Source: Desulfobacteraceae bacterium (GTDB lineage Bacteria; Desulfobacterota; Desulfobacteria; Desulfobacterales; JAABRJ01). From it: a stretch of DNA of 55,967 nt. Location: NCBI GenBank assembly GCA_022340425.1, contig JAJDNY010000054.1, positions 1-55,967 of the forward strand. The letters are read 5' to 3'. The translations under genes and the position numbers were made by a program. Positions within the stretch are counted from its first letter, which is position 1. Every line of letters begins with the position of its first letter. Below the pieces are notes generated by a model that made no database searches, was not told the DNA's origin, and saw nothing but the letters and a program-made list of their open reading frames with translations. This document shows, piece after piece, positions 16,396-24,355 of this stretch.

Positions 16396-16520
16396 GCAAA
16401 AACGGGACACCCGCAGGCCATGGGAGGGTGCGGGTTGAGTTCGCCGCGAGGGCGTTTGAACCCGTCGCCCCGGGGAGCCAAGGCCCACGCCGGGGGTGGG
16501 GGTGCCGGTAGGCTCGCGTG

Positions 16521-16564
16521 CCGCAGGGGCGTCCCCCCCAAGAGGAGGGGACGCCGCCCTGCGG
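16521..16564. terminator. Strong stem-loop after the PstS-like gene
   Basis: CCGCAGGG-GCGTCCCC pairs with GGGGACGC-cg-CCCTGCGG, about 16 bp with a 2-base bulge, starting 7 bases past the stop codon at 16571. There is no T-run, so it may be an mRNA 3'-end stabiliser or a Rho-dependent end. It separates the PstS-like gene from the downstream kinase promoter. Confidence 0.5.
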
Positions 16565-16570
16565 GGAGCT

Positions 16571-17383
16571 TTAGGGGGTGCGCGCGATGGGCAGCATGCC
16601 CTTTTGGCTGAAGAGCTCCTGGGCCTCGGGGGAAAAGGCGAAATCCACGAACGCCTTGACCGGGCCGCTGGGCTCGCCCTTGGTCACATAGGAGAACACC
16701 TGATATAAGGGGTAGGCGGGATCTCCGGGGGGCAGCCCGCCGATCTTGAGTGCCTTGACACCCTCGGTGGTGATGCTGGCGCCCCGGGAGATGAATGATA
16801 TGGCCCCGGGAAACTTTGCGACGATATCGATGACGTCGGTAGATTCGTAGGTCATTAGGTCGTAGACGATTTCCTTGTGTTTCATCACCTGGCGGCGAAA
16901 GTTCTGATTTGCGCCGGTGTCCTTGCCGGGAACAACCACCATGATGGGGGCATCGGCTCCGCCCAGGGCCCGCCAGGTGGTGATGCCCCCGCTGAAAACC
17001 TCCTCTAGCTGATCAATCGTGAGATCCGTCACCGCAGCGTCGGCATGAACAATCACGGCCAGCGGGTCCTTGCAGAATGGGATTTCCACGTAGCCATACT
17101 CGTTGTAGCGGTAATACAGTTGCCGGGTGGTGCTGGCGATGTCGGCGAAACCGTTCATCAGCCGGTTGACCGCCGATGAGGAGGAGGACACGAAGACCTC
17201 CACCGGGATGCCGGTTTTTTTCTGGAACATCTCCACGCCTTCCTTCCCGAAGGCCCGGTAAACCTGTGCGGCCTGGCTGTAGCGCAGGCTGTCCTGGGCC
17301 GAGGCCGCCGAATTCTGCCCCAGGCTGCCCCACAGAAGGATGGTGCCGAGGGTCACTACGAGTAGTAGCGCTTGTTTTTTCAT
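16571..17383 (-). CDS. PstS-like periplasmic substrate-binding protein
   Basis: 270 residues. A signal peptide with likely cleavage after ASA (residue 29) and a PstS-type binding fold: VSSSSSAVNRLMNGFADIASTTRQ matches the phosphate-loop region, and ITTWRALGG, VVPGKDTGANQNFRRQVM, FPGAISFISRG and YPLYQVFSYVTKG follow the family order. Members bind phosphate or similar oxyanions. There is no pstC, pstA, pstB or phoU nearby. Instead it lies between two histidine kinase clusters and has its own sigma-54 promoter, so a sensory rather than transport role is plausible, though inferred. RBS AGGAGG lies 9 bases upstream. Confidence 0.85.
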   Translation of the reverse strand: MKKQALLLVVTLGTILLWGSLGQNSAASAQDSLRYSQAAQVYRAFGKEGVEMFQKKTGIPVEVFVSSSSSAVNRLMNGFADIASTTRQLYYRYNEYGYVEIPFCKDPLAVIVHADAAVTDLTIDQLEEVFSGGITTWRALGGADAPIMVVVPGKDTGANQNFRRQVMKHKEIVYDLMTYESTDVIDIVAKFPGAISFISRGASITTEGVKALKIGGLPPGDPAYPLYQVFSYVTKGEPSGPVKAFVDFAFSPEAQELFSQKGMLPIARTP

Positions 17384-17465
17384 GCCGTGCCTCCTCTGGT
17401 GAACGATAAATGCCGCGAGTGCTTGTTTTCAATGGTTTTGGCGGGAACCTTTGGCGATCTGATTC

Positions 17466-17481
17466 TGCAACCCGTATGCCA
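17466..17481 (-). promoter_or_regulatory. Sigma-54 promoter of the PstS-like gene
   Basis: TGGCAT-acggg-TTGCA on the minus strand. The invariant GG and GC are exactly 10 bases apart, as required for the -24/-12 class. Transcription would start near 17455, about 70 bases before the ATG. A palindrome 103 bases further upstream is a candidate activator site. Confidence 0.82.
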
Positions 17482-17583
17482 TTTGAAGCGATTTATTTTT
17501 GGTTTAACTAGCTTTAAAAACGGGTAATTTTGATCCGAGCGGTTTGCCCCGGGTGTCTTGCCAGGGGGGCTTTGTCGAAATTT

Positions 17584-17598
17584 TTTACATGCTGTAAA
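17584..17598. promoter_or_regulatory. Palindromic enhancer site, copy 1
   Basis: TTTACA-tgc-TGTAAA, a perfect inverted repeat whose centre is about 111 bases upstream of the -24 GG of the PstS-like gene promoter. The same site, with shared flanks (TTTTTACAnnCTGTAAAG), occurs once more, at 21214-21228 upstream of the second sigma-54 promoter. Confidence 0.75.
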
Positions 17599-17722
17599 GG
17601 CGGTTTTTCACGGCCGGTCGGCCTCCGCAGCCCCTGGGTAGGCTTTCCTGTGGCGGGTGTCCACTTCGCGGACCCCAGTCGCATGCGCCGCAATTGAAAA
17701 CACCCCGCCCGGCGGTTGCGAC

Positions 17723-18250
17723 TCAGCCTGTGGCCGGCAGCAGCGTTTGGAGCGACCAGAAGAGCAGAATGATCAGGGCGATGGAGATGGCCACGACCGT
17801 CAGGGCCTGACGGCGGGGCAGACCCAGCCCGCGGGTCATGCCGGTTCCGATCAGCCACCACTTCCAGGCTTCGGTGAGCAGGACCAGCCCGGGAACCCAG
17901 GAGGCCAGGAGGGTGATCCCGGCTGCCAGGGCGTAAATGGTGAAAACCCGCCGGAAGGCGATCTCCCGGCCCCGCATCAGGGTGATGATCAGCCAGCCGG
18001 CGCCGGCGGCGATAAGGGTCATGCCCACGGCGTTGGCGAAATAGATCAGCCCAAGGTACACCGGCTGTGGGCCCGGCTGAGCGATCACACAGGCCCCGGC
18101 AAAAAGGAGGCTGGAAACCACCAGCATGCCCAGGGGACGGCTCCAGCCGGCTTCCGGCGGCAGCTCGGCCAACACGGCGCGCGGGTTGACCGACAGGCGG
18201 GTCAGGGTCGTCAGGTAGAAGCGCAGGGAAAAGGCGGTGCCGGCGTTCAT
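17723..18250 (-). CDS. Yip1-family integral membrane protein
   Basis: 175 residues with about five hydrophobic segments (SRPLGMLVVSSLLFAGACVI, YLGLIYFANAVGMTLIAAGAGWLIITLM, FTIYALAAGITLLASWVPGLVLL, ALTVVAISIALIILLFWSLQ). The N-terminal amphipathic FYLTTLTRLSVNPRAVLAEL and the overall topology match bacterial Yip1-domain proteins, whose function is unknown. It is the last gene of the unit that begins with the receiver at 21051, 3 bases after the 53-residue membrane protein gene, so it is probably part of the same signalling system. Confidence 0.78.
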   Translation of the reverse strand: MNAGTAFSLRFYLTTLTRLSVNPRAVLAELPPEAGWSRPLGMLVVSSLLFAGACVIAQPGPQPVYLGLIYFANAVGMTLIAAGAGWLIITLMRGREIAFRRVFTIYALAAGITLLASWVPGLVLLTEAWKWWLIGTGMTRGLGLPRRQALTVVAISIALIILLFWSLQTLLPATG

Positions 18251-18253
18251 GGC

Positions 18254-18415
18254 CTAAACCACACCCAGACGGTAGAGAACGCCCACTACCAGCATGACCA
18301 GGGTCAAGATGAAAAACAGTTTGCGCTCGGTTTGGCGGCTGAAATAGATCCGGCCGTCGCGGCGCATGAAAGCGCGCTCAGGCTTCGGTCTGGCCTCGAT
18401 TTTTGACGTTGTCAT
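18254..18415 (-). CDS. Small single-pass membrane protein
   Basis: 53 residues: a basic cytoplasmic-looking N-terminus (KPERAFMRRDGRIYFSRQTERK) and one C-terminal membrane segment (LFFILTLVMLVVGVLYRLGVV). The start at 18415 is 7 bases after the stop of the receiver gene and the stop is 3 bases before the Yip1-type gene, which supports it being real and co-translated. Unknown function; perhaps a small partner of the Yip1-type protein or of a kinase. Confidence 0.65.
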   Translation of the reverse strand: MTTSKIEARPKPERAFMRRDGRIYFSRQTERKLFFILTLVMLVVGVLYRLGVV

Positions 18416-18422
18416 GGCGTTT

Positions 18423-18848
18423 TTACTTTTCCCGGGGCGTCTGGTGGTTTTGGATGGCGCGGATCTTCTCCTCCAGGTGCCGCCGTCTTTCAAACGCCTC
18501 GGCGACCTTCTCCAGCAGTTCGTCGATCTCCGAGGGCTTGGTCAGGTAGTCGGTGGCGCCCGATTTCATCCCCTCCACAGCCGATTCGAAGGTGCCGTGG
18601 CCGGTGAGCATGATGACCTCCACCAAGGGGTGGCGCCGTTTAATCTCCTTGAGCGTTGCAATCCCGTCCATCCCGGGCATTTTGACGTCCACAATGGCCA
18701 CGTCAACTGGGTTGCGGTCTATCGTCGCCAGCGCCTCGGCCCCGCTGCCGGCCGTCAGCACGTCATAGCCTTTTCTGCGCAACACTTTCTGGGTGGTTGA
18801 AAGAAAACGCTCCTCGTCGTCCACCAGCAGAATCTTCGGTTTTCGCAT
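18423..18848 (-). CDS. Stand-alone receiver domain protein
   Basis: 141 residues. Receiver with LLVDDE, phosphoacceptor Asp54 in AIVDVKMPGMDG, MLTGHGT, LTKPSE, and a charged helical tail (FERRRHLEEKIRAIQNHQ). No output domain. The start at 18848 has GGGAGAAA upstream; the longer frame has no RBS. It sits 107 bases after the second Cache-type kinase gene, mirroring the 14063-14494 receiver and its kinase. Confidence 0.92.
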   Translation of the reverse strand: MRKPKILLVDDEERFLSTTQKVLRRKGYDVLTAGSGAEALATIDRNPVDVAIVDVKMPGMDGIATLKEIKRRHPLVEVIMLTGHGTFESAVEGMKSGATDYLTKPSEIDELLEKVAEAFERRRHLEEKIRAIQNHQTPREK

Positions 18849-18955
18849 CTTAGTTTCTCCCGGCCGGTTTGGTTGACGGCCCCGGCAACAGGGGGTGCCC
18901 TCTTTCCGTGGGCGGCATGGCGCCGTGCCCCGGCCCAAAAGCGCCGCGCGCCCCT

Positions 18956-20650
18956 TTATGCCGCCGTGGTGGGCAGATCGATGACAAAGGTGGCCCCTTC
19001 GCCGGGTGCGCTCTGAACCGTCATGGCGCCCCCTAGATTCTGGATGATGCCGTAGCAGACCGAGAGTCCCAGCCCGGTGCCTTTGCCCACCGGTTTGGTG
19101 GTGAAAAAGGGCGAGAAAATTTTATCCAGGTTCCCCGCATCGATCCCGCAGCCGTTGTCGTTGACTGTTATCCGGACGCGGCCGTTGCCGGTCGGCGCCG
19201 AGCTGACGGTCAATTCACCGCCCATTGTTCCGTGGCGCGCAATGATGGCGTCCATGGCGTTGTTGAAGAGGTTCAACAGCACCTGCTGGAGCTGGGAGGG
19301 GTCGCCGTGGATGAAAACCGGCCCGTCCTGGATTTCGCGATGGATGGCGATGCCTTCGACGCTGGCCTTTTTGGCCACCATCTCGATCACTTCGGGGATG
19401 AAAGTCTGGATGTCGAAATCCTGGACCGCATCCTCGCTTTTGCGGCCGAAGCGCAAAATCGCGTGGGTGATCTTCGAGCAGCGTGCGATCTGGAGCGAAA
19501 TCTGGCTGACCGAATCTTCGAGATCCTTCAGGTCTTCGGATTCCGGCAGCTGGCCGGAGGCCTTGAGGTCCGCGATGATGGTTTCGATCAGGGCCTGCTC
19601 GCTTTTCATGACCTGTAGCGGGTTGTTGATCTCATGAGCGAAGCCGGCCGCCATTTCCCCCAGCTCGGACAGGCGATGGGCGCGGATGAGCTGTTCGTTG
19701 AGCTGGTTTTTTTCGCGGTCGGTCTGCTGGATGCGGGCCACGATGCGATCGGTCAGGTAAAAGGCCACCGCGATGATGACCGCACCGCCCAGCAGCGAGA
19801 TCAAGAGGATCAGATGGGTGGCGGTGCTGAGGGCCTTGAAGGCGTCGGCCTTTTCCTGGCGCACCACCAGCAGCCAGTTTTTGTTGGTCAGGCGGGTGGT
19901 GGCATACAGGTAGGTGTCCCCCTGTCTGTCGCTTTCGATGAATATTCTGACCCTCTGATCCTCCACCGGATACCAGCCGAAATCGGGGTCCTGCGCCATC
20001 AGGCGGCCGCCCGAGCGGCGCTCGGTTTGAAACGTCCCCTGGGCGCTGAGCAGGAATGCCTCGCCGGTTTTGCCGATTCGCACCCGCCCCGCCAGTTCGT
20101 TGAACATCTGGGTGTCGATGGTGGCCCGGATGACCCACCGCGAGGCGCCGTCCTGTTTGGCCAGGGCGATCACGAAGTGGGGTACTTTGCGGTAGCCCAG
20201 GAAGATGTCGCTGATGTAAACCCCTTTTTCCATCACGGCCTTGAACCAGGGTTCGTCGCGGTAGCTTTTCCATTTGAGTTCAAACGGCCCTTGGTAGGCG
20301 ACGTGCATGCCGCTCTGGTCGAAAACCCCCAGATCGACGAAGGCGCTTGAGCTCTGCTGGAGCAAGGCCAGGGCCCGCTTGAGGGTTTCGGGGCGGCCGA
20401 GGCTCTCGTAGCTGTGGGTGTTGAGAACAAACTCGAGATCGCTGCGGCGCTCGGCCAGGAAGGAATCGATCATGTGGCGGTGGTCTTCGACGATGCGCGT
20501 GATGCTGGCGATGGTGGAGTTTTCCAGGGCCGAGGTGAAATGGTAGTGGCCGATCCAAAGGGCCAGAATAAACGGTACGACCGGCAGCAAGATCATGCTC
20601 GCCAGGAGGATTCGCTTCATTGCCGCGTAATGCTGGTCCTTCTCCTTCAT
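18956..20650 (-). CDS. Membrane sensor histidine kinase with extracytoplasmic Cache-like domain
   Basis: 564 residues, paralogous along its length to the kinase at 14543. Membrane segments at about residues 13-34 and 278-300 flank the sensor domain (VDLGVFDQSGMHVAYQGPF, GVYISDIFLGYRKVPHFVIA, GKTGEAFLLS). Kinase core: His339 in [46 protein letters not shown]. The ligand is unknown; Cache domains usually bind small metabolites. Its ATG overlaps the end of the upstream receiver gene by 4 bases, so both are expressed from the sigma-54 promoter at 21094. Confidence 0.93.
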   Translation of the reverse strand: MKEKDQHYAAMKRILLASMILLPVVPFILALWIGHYHFTSALENSTIASITRIVEDHRHMIDSFLAERRSDLEFVLNTHSYESLGRPETLKRALALLQQSSSAFVDLGVFDQSGMHVAYQGPFELKWKSYRDEPWFKAVMEKGVYISDIFLGYRKVPHFVIALAKQDGASRWVIRATIDTQMFNELAGRVRIGKTGEAFLLSAQGTFQTERRSGGRLMAQDPDFGWYPVEDQRVRIFIESDRQGDTYLYATTRLTNKNWLLVVRQEKADAFKALSTATHLILLISLLGGAVIIAVAFYLTDRIVARIQQTDREKNQLNEQLIRAHRLSELGEMAAGFAHEINNPLQVMKSEQALIETIIADLKASGQLPESEDLKDLEDSVSQISLQIARCSKITHAILRFGRKSEDAVQDFDIQTFIPEVIEMVAKKASVEGIAIHREIQDGPVFIHGDPSQLQQVLLNLFNNAMDAIIARHGTMGGELTVSSAPTGNGRVRITVNDNGCGIDAGNLDKIFSPFFTTKPVGKGTGLGLSVCYGIIQNLGGAMTVQSAPGEGATFVIDLPTTAA

Positions 20651-21051
20651 GCCTCCTCACTTTCCTCCGATGGACTCGGGCCGTGATCGGCGAGAACCTC
20701 CTCCACCACCTGCTTGAGCTGTTCGATGCTGCCGCCCCCTTTTTCCACGAAGGCCGCCGCGGTCACCACGGCCGGACAATCGTCGTAATCCCAGGTGAAG
20801 CTGTGGACCACAACGGGCAGCGACGGCATGGCCTGGTGCAGTTTTTCGAGGATGCCGAGTTCGGGTTCGTCGGGCAGATTGAGATCCAGAATCAGGAGAT
20901 CCGGCGGCGGGTAGTGGTTGACCCAGTTCAACACCTCCCGCCCGTTTTTGGCGAGGCGCACGCGGTAGCCGATCGCCGCCAGCTCCCGTTTCAAAAATTC
21001 CCGGACGTGGCGGTTGCGGTCTGCGATTAAAATCGTGATGCCTTTGTCCAC
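20647..21051 (-). CDS. Divergent stand-alone receiver domain protein
   Basis: 134 residues with receiver fold: Asp56 in LLILDLNLPD is the likely phosphoacceptor and FVEKGGG carries the conserved lysine. The acidic pair is reduced to IADRN, and the Thr/Ser switch position reads VVHSFTWDYDD, so phosphorylation may be atypical. An acidic tail (PSPSEESEEA) ends the protein. First gene of the sigma-54 unit and only 32 bases downstream of the predicted start site. Confidence 0.85.
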   Translation of the reverse strand: MDKGITILIADRNRHVREFLKRELAAIGYRVRLAKNGREVLNWVNHYPPPDLLILDLNLPDEPELGILEKLHQAMPSLPVVVHSFTWDYDDCPAVVTAAAFVEKGGGSIEQLKQVVEEVLADHGPSPSEESEEA

Positions 21052-21093
21052 CGGACCCCTTGTCGATAGGCGATTGCAGATGATGCCGTCTTG

Positions 21094-21109
21094 AGCAACG
21101 CCTGTGCCA
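21094..21109 (-). promoter_or_regulatory. Sigma-54 promoter of the receiver-kinase-Yip1 unit
   Basis: TTGGCAC-aggcg-TTGCT on the minus strand, almost a perfect -24/-12 consensus. Start site near 21083, about 32 bases before the ATG at 21051. Activation would need a bacterial enhancer-binding protein. Confidence 0.9.
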
Positions 21110-21213
21110 AACCGCTGGTTGGCGAGTGGGGATGCAACCTTCTGAAAACGAAGCTTTTTTTTGGGGAAAGCAGCCGGTGGGGCGGTTCTCTGCAGGTCAT
21201 GCTGTCGGGGATT

Positions 21214-21228
21214 TTTACACCCTGTAAA
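21214..21228. promoter_or_regulatory. Palindromic enhancer site, copy 2
   Basis: TTTACA-ccc-TGTAAA, 105 bases upstream of the sigma-54 promoter at 21094-21109. The centre-to-GG distance differs by only about 2 bases from copy 1 at 17584-17598. The shared flanks and spacing suggest that one activator controls both units. The rest of the 21052-21445 gap shows no further gene. Confidence 0.75.
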
Positions 21229-21445
21229 GTGGGGGGTGCCGCTGCCCGGGTACTTCCGGCGATGGCGGAAAGCGGCGTGGCCCGGAGGGGCGGTTTCAGT
21301 TTGGCCCGCGGCCGTCCGATAGGGTAAGCGTTTTCGCCTTCAGCCGTCAGACACCCGGCCGCCCAAACGCGCGGAGCCCGGCAGGCGCGCAGCGCTCCGG
21401 GCGACTCGCCCAAAGGGGACCAGCCACTGGAAGAAAGGCAGCCGC

Positions 21446-21796
21446 GTGAGGACCTTTGTTTTTCAGATTGCCGCCGAACCCGACCCGGCCAGCCCGCTGA
21501 CCTGGAATCTCGGCGGGGCCATCGTCACGGTCTGGGTCCTGGACAAAAGCGCCGATAACGCGGAGGCCCGGGCCACTCATTTCATCACCGGCTATGGTTG
21601 GAAAACCATCGAGCGGCCCGACGCTTTCGAGCCCACCCCGCAGCAAATTGCCGAACTGGATTCCGCCGAGGCCGAAACCTGCCGCAAGGCGCGCGCCTAC
21701 GGGATCGCCGCGCGTTTCGAGATCTGGCCGCCGGTGGACGGCAGCGGCCACCCGGCCTTCCGCTCCCGCCGCCCGCCAACGACCGAGGATGCCTGA
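21446..21796 (+). CDS. Hypothetical protein
   Basis: 116 residues from a GTG codon with AAAGG upstream. It has a short beta-rich start (RTFVFQIAAEPD, GAIVTVWVLDKS), an ITGYGWKTIERPDAF segment and a Pro/Arg-rich tail. No signal peptide, membrane segment or recognised motif. Codon composition matches its neighbours and no competing frame is better supported. Function unknown. Confidence 0.55.
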   Translation: MRTFVFQIAAEPDPASPLTWNLGGAIVTVWVLDKSADNAEARATHFITGYGWKTIERPDAFEPTPQQIAELDSAEAETCRKARAYGIAARFEIWPPVDGSGHPAFRSRRPPTTEDA

Positions 21797-21955
21797 GAGG
21801 CGTCGCACCTTAAAGCTTTCCCCCCGGCCGCCGGCGCTTCAAGCCGGCGCAACGGCCCGCCGATGGCGCGCCCCATTTTGAGGTTGACACACCCCCGCGC
21901 TTGTTGGCACTTAGGACCAGATCCGAATCATAGACGATTGCAAAGGAGGTCCAGT

Positions 21956-22654
21956 ATGCTGGCACGGCGAACTTTTTTGAAGGTCTCAGCCGGGATGGGC
22001 GCCCTGGCGATGTTGCACCTGGCCGGTCTGGGCGGGCGTGGACAGGGCCGGGCCGGGGAAACGGCCATCGACCTGCCCCCCCTGCCGTATCCGGAAAACG
22101 CCCTTGAACCCCATATTTCAGCCCGGACCATCGGGTTTCACTACGGCAAGCACCACCGCGGGTACGTTGACAAGACCCGGGGCTTTGTGGCCGGGACCGA
22201 ATGGGCCCAAATGGATCTCGTCGCCCTGGTTCAGAAAACCGCCGGAAAACCCGAGCAGACCAGTATCTTCAACAATGCCGCGCAGGTCTTCAACCACAAT
22301 TTCTACTGGCTGAGCATGAAGCCCGGCGGCGGGGGCGTCCCCGACGGCAGCCTGGCGGCCGCACTCAACGCCGCCTTCGGCAGCTATGAGGGGTTTGTCG
22401 CCGAATTCAAGGATGCCGCGGCCTCGCAGTTCGGCAGCGGCTGGGCCTGGCTGGTGCGGGATGGCGCCGACCTGAAAATTGTCAAGACCGGCAATGCCGA
22501 TACCCCCCTCACGGCCGGGCTGACGCCTCTTCTGACCATCGACGTCTGGGAGCACGCCTATTACCTCGACTACCAGAACCGTCGGGGGGATTATATCCAA
22601 GCGTTTCTGGACCACCTGGTCAATTGGGAGTTTGCCGCCCGCAACCTGGGGTAG
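21956..22654 (+). CDS. Tat-exported Fe/Mn superoxide dismutase
   Basis: 232 residues. A twin-arginine signal ([10 protein letters not shown]) and hydrophobic stretch precede the mature enzyme, which starts near [18 protein letters not shown]. Predicted metal ligands are His62 (FHYGKHH), His114 (FNHNFYW), Asp196 and His200 (DVWEHAYY), the standard 2His-Asp-His arrangement. Iron is more likely than manganese from the general sequence style, but this is not decisive. A near-perfect AAAGGAGGT sits 5 bases before the ATG. A TTGACA at 21884 lacks a good -10. Export suggests protection of the periplasm of an anaerobe from superoxide. Confidence 0.92.
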   Translation: MLARRTFLKVSAGMGALAMLHLAGLGGRGQGRAGETAIDLPPLPYPENALEPHISARTIGFHYGKHHRGYVDKTRGFVAGTEWAQMDLVALVQKTAGKPEQTSIFNNAAQVFNHNFYWLSMKPGGGGVPDGSLAAALNAAFGSYEGFVAEFKDAAASQFGSGWAWLVRDGADLKIVKTGNADTPLTAGLTPLLTIDVWEHAYYLDYQNRRGDYIQAFLDHLVNWEFAARNLG

Positions 22655-22740
22655 GACGTCGGCTATGTAGGCGCCGCACGGGTTGGGTGGAAAGTCTGCC
22701 CGGGTTTTCCGGCGCCTCATCGGGGGGGGCAGCGCCCGGT

Positions 22741-22787
22741 CCCGCGGGTTGTTTGCGGCGGACCGGGCGCCGGCCGCATGCCGCGGG
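22741..22787. terminator. Nested inverted repeats between convergent genes
   Basis: CCCGCGG/CCGCGGG (22741-22747 and 22781-22787) encloses TGCGGC/GCCGCA. It lies between the superoxide dismutase and glycogen synthase stops. No T-run. Confidence 0.35.
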
Positions 22788-24302
22788 TCAGGTGCGGATC
22801 AGGGGCCGCTCGAGCATTTTTTCGTAGAGATCGATGTAGTTCTGGGCGGTCACGGCGTGATTGAAGGTCGCGGCGCTCTGGGCCATGATGCGCGCGACCT
22901 GGGCCGCGCGAACGGCCTGGGGCTGGTTGAAGAAGCGCATGGCCTCGGCCGTGGCCCATTGGAGGCCGTTGGGGTCGTAGACCTCGAAGAGGAACCCGTT
23001 GCCGCGGTCGGCGGCGATGTCCAGGTGGGCGACGGTGTCGTGGATGCCGCCGGTGTCATGGGCCACCGGCAGGGCGCCGTAGATCGGACCGATCATCTGG
23101 GGCAGCCCGCAGGGTTCGAAGCGCGAGGGCATCAAGACGAAATCGGCGGCACCGTAGGCCAGGCGGGCAAGATTTTCGTTAAAATCGCAGATGGCGACGC
23201 GCCGGGCGAAATCATGGAAGCCGACGATGTTTTTAAAGACCGTCTTGTATTCGCCGCTGGCCACGAAAACGATCTGCAGCTGCTGGTCCCAGAACTCGGA
23301 GACGACCTTGTAAAGCGACGCGGCCAGCAGCTCGCAGCCTTTCTGGATCGTATCCAGGCGCGAGGGCCAGAAGAAAAGCGGCGCCCGGGGATTGGGGATC
23401 AGCCCCAAACGGTTTTGCAGAAAGTGTTTGTTGGCGGCCTTGCCGGCGACATGCTCGGCGGGGCTGTAGCGCCGGTGCAGGGCCGGGTCCTCCACGGGGT
23501 TGAATGACGGGTCGGGGGCGTTGAGGATCCCCAGCGCACAGCCCGCATGGTACTTGTTGCTGATTTCGTGCTGCAGCGGCTGGGATACGAAGCCGTGGCG
23601 GCCCTCGACGATTTCCCTGAGGAACGTCGGGCTGACGGTGTTGACGAAGTGGGCCGCGAAGACCCCGCTGACCAGCAGGTCAACGGGGTTTTGTTCGCGG
23701 GTCTCCTCGTAATCGTAGGCCATGTTCTCGTAGAAGAGGTGCTGCCAGAAATAGGCCGCGTCGATGCCGCGGTCTTCGATCTGGGCAAGGAAGGTCTTCA
23801 TGGTGTGGATGTTGTGGATCGTAAAGAGGCACGGCGTGCCCATCTGGCGCGACATGGCCGGGATCAAACCCGTCATCCAGTCGTTGCAGTGAATCAGGTC
23901 CGGGCGCACGCGGGGGACGATGTTGTTGATCACCTCGCGTTGGAAGGCCAGCGCGATTTTCATGTTTTCCCAACTGTAGTTGGAATAGACGTGATGCATG
24001 TAGAAAAACGCACGGTCCTCGGCCAGGTGGACGCGGTCGTTGGGCATGACCTGGCGGATCATCTTGAAATCCTTTTTGAGGATCTCCGGCAGCTGGTCGC
24101 TGTACATGCCGCGGTAGTCAGGCATGGCCACGTGCACGTCGGCGCCCTGCTGATAGAGCGCGCTGACCAGGGCGGCCGAAACATCGGCCAGCCCGCCGGC
24201 CTTGGCGGCCAGGTAGTTGGCCATGTTGCCCATGCCGTCGGGCAGGTAGGTCACCTCGGGGGTGACGATCAGGATGCGCGGGTTGCGTGTGGCAGGGGCC
24301 AT
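22788..24302 (-). CDS. glgA: Glycogen synthase (GT5)
   Basis: 504 residues. Transfers glucose from a nucleotide sugar to alpha-1,4-glucan. The N-terminal domain has the nucleotide-sugar loop as AKAGGLADVSAALVSAL (KxGGL type), preceded by a family-specific stretch (YLPDGMGNMANYL) that is longer than in E. coli GlgA. HCNDWMTGLIP and TIHNIHTMKTF follow. The C-terminal domain has the SRFEPCGLPQM box with the E-x7-E-like catalytic region and a GGIHDTV segment. AAAGGAG lies before the ATG. It follows the phosphorylase gene by 53 bases. Whether it uses ADP- or UDP-glucose cannot be told from sequence alone; no glgC is present nearby. Confidence 0.9.
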   Translation of the reverse strand: MAPATRNPRILIVTPEVTYLPDGMGNMANYLAAKAGGLADVSAALVSALYQQGADVHVAMPDYRGMYSDQLPEILKKDFKMIRQVMPNDRVHLAEDRAFFYMHHVYSNYSWENMKIALAFQREVINNIVPRVRPDLIHCNDWMTGLIPAMSRQMGTPCLFTIHNIHTMKTFLAQIEDRGIDAAYFWQHLFYENMAYDYEETREQNPVDLLVSGVFAAHFVNTVSPTFLREIVEGRHGFVSQPLQHEISNKYHAGCALGILNAPDPSFNPVEDPALHRRYSPAEHVAGKAANKHFLQNRLGLIPNPRAPLFFWPSRLDTIQKGCELLAASLYKVVSEFWDQQLQIVFVASGEYKTVFKNIVGFHDFARRVAICDFNENLARLAYGAADFVLMPSRFEPCGLPQMIGPIYGALPVAHDTGGIHDTVAHLDIAADRGNGFLFEVYDPNGLQWATAEAMRFFNQPQAVRAAQVARIMAQSAATFNHAVTAQNYIDLYEKMLERPLIRT

Positions 24303-24355
24303 GGGGTGTGCTCCTTTCTGCGGTCCTCGCTTTTTCCGGGACCACGCGGCGGGCG

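Noticed and set aside
16571-17383. The PstS-like gene as part of a standard phosphate importer operon
   Set aside because: No pstC, pstA, pstB or phoU lies next to it, and its promoter is of the sigma-54 type with no recognisable Pho box.
17584-21228. The palindromes as TyrR boxes
   Set aside because: TyrR sites are TGTAAA-N6-TTTACA; here the half-site order and the gap differ, and no aromatic amino acid gene is directly downstream.
21904-21920. TTGGCAC upstream of the superoxide dismutase as a sigma-54 -24 element
   Set aside because: There is no GC at the required 10-base distance, so the -12 element is missing.
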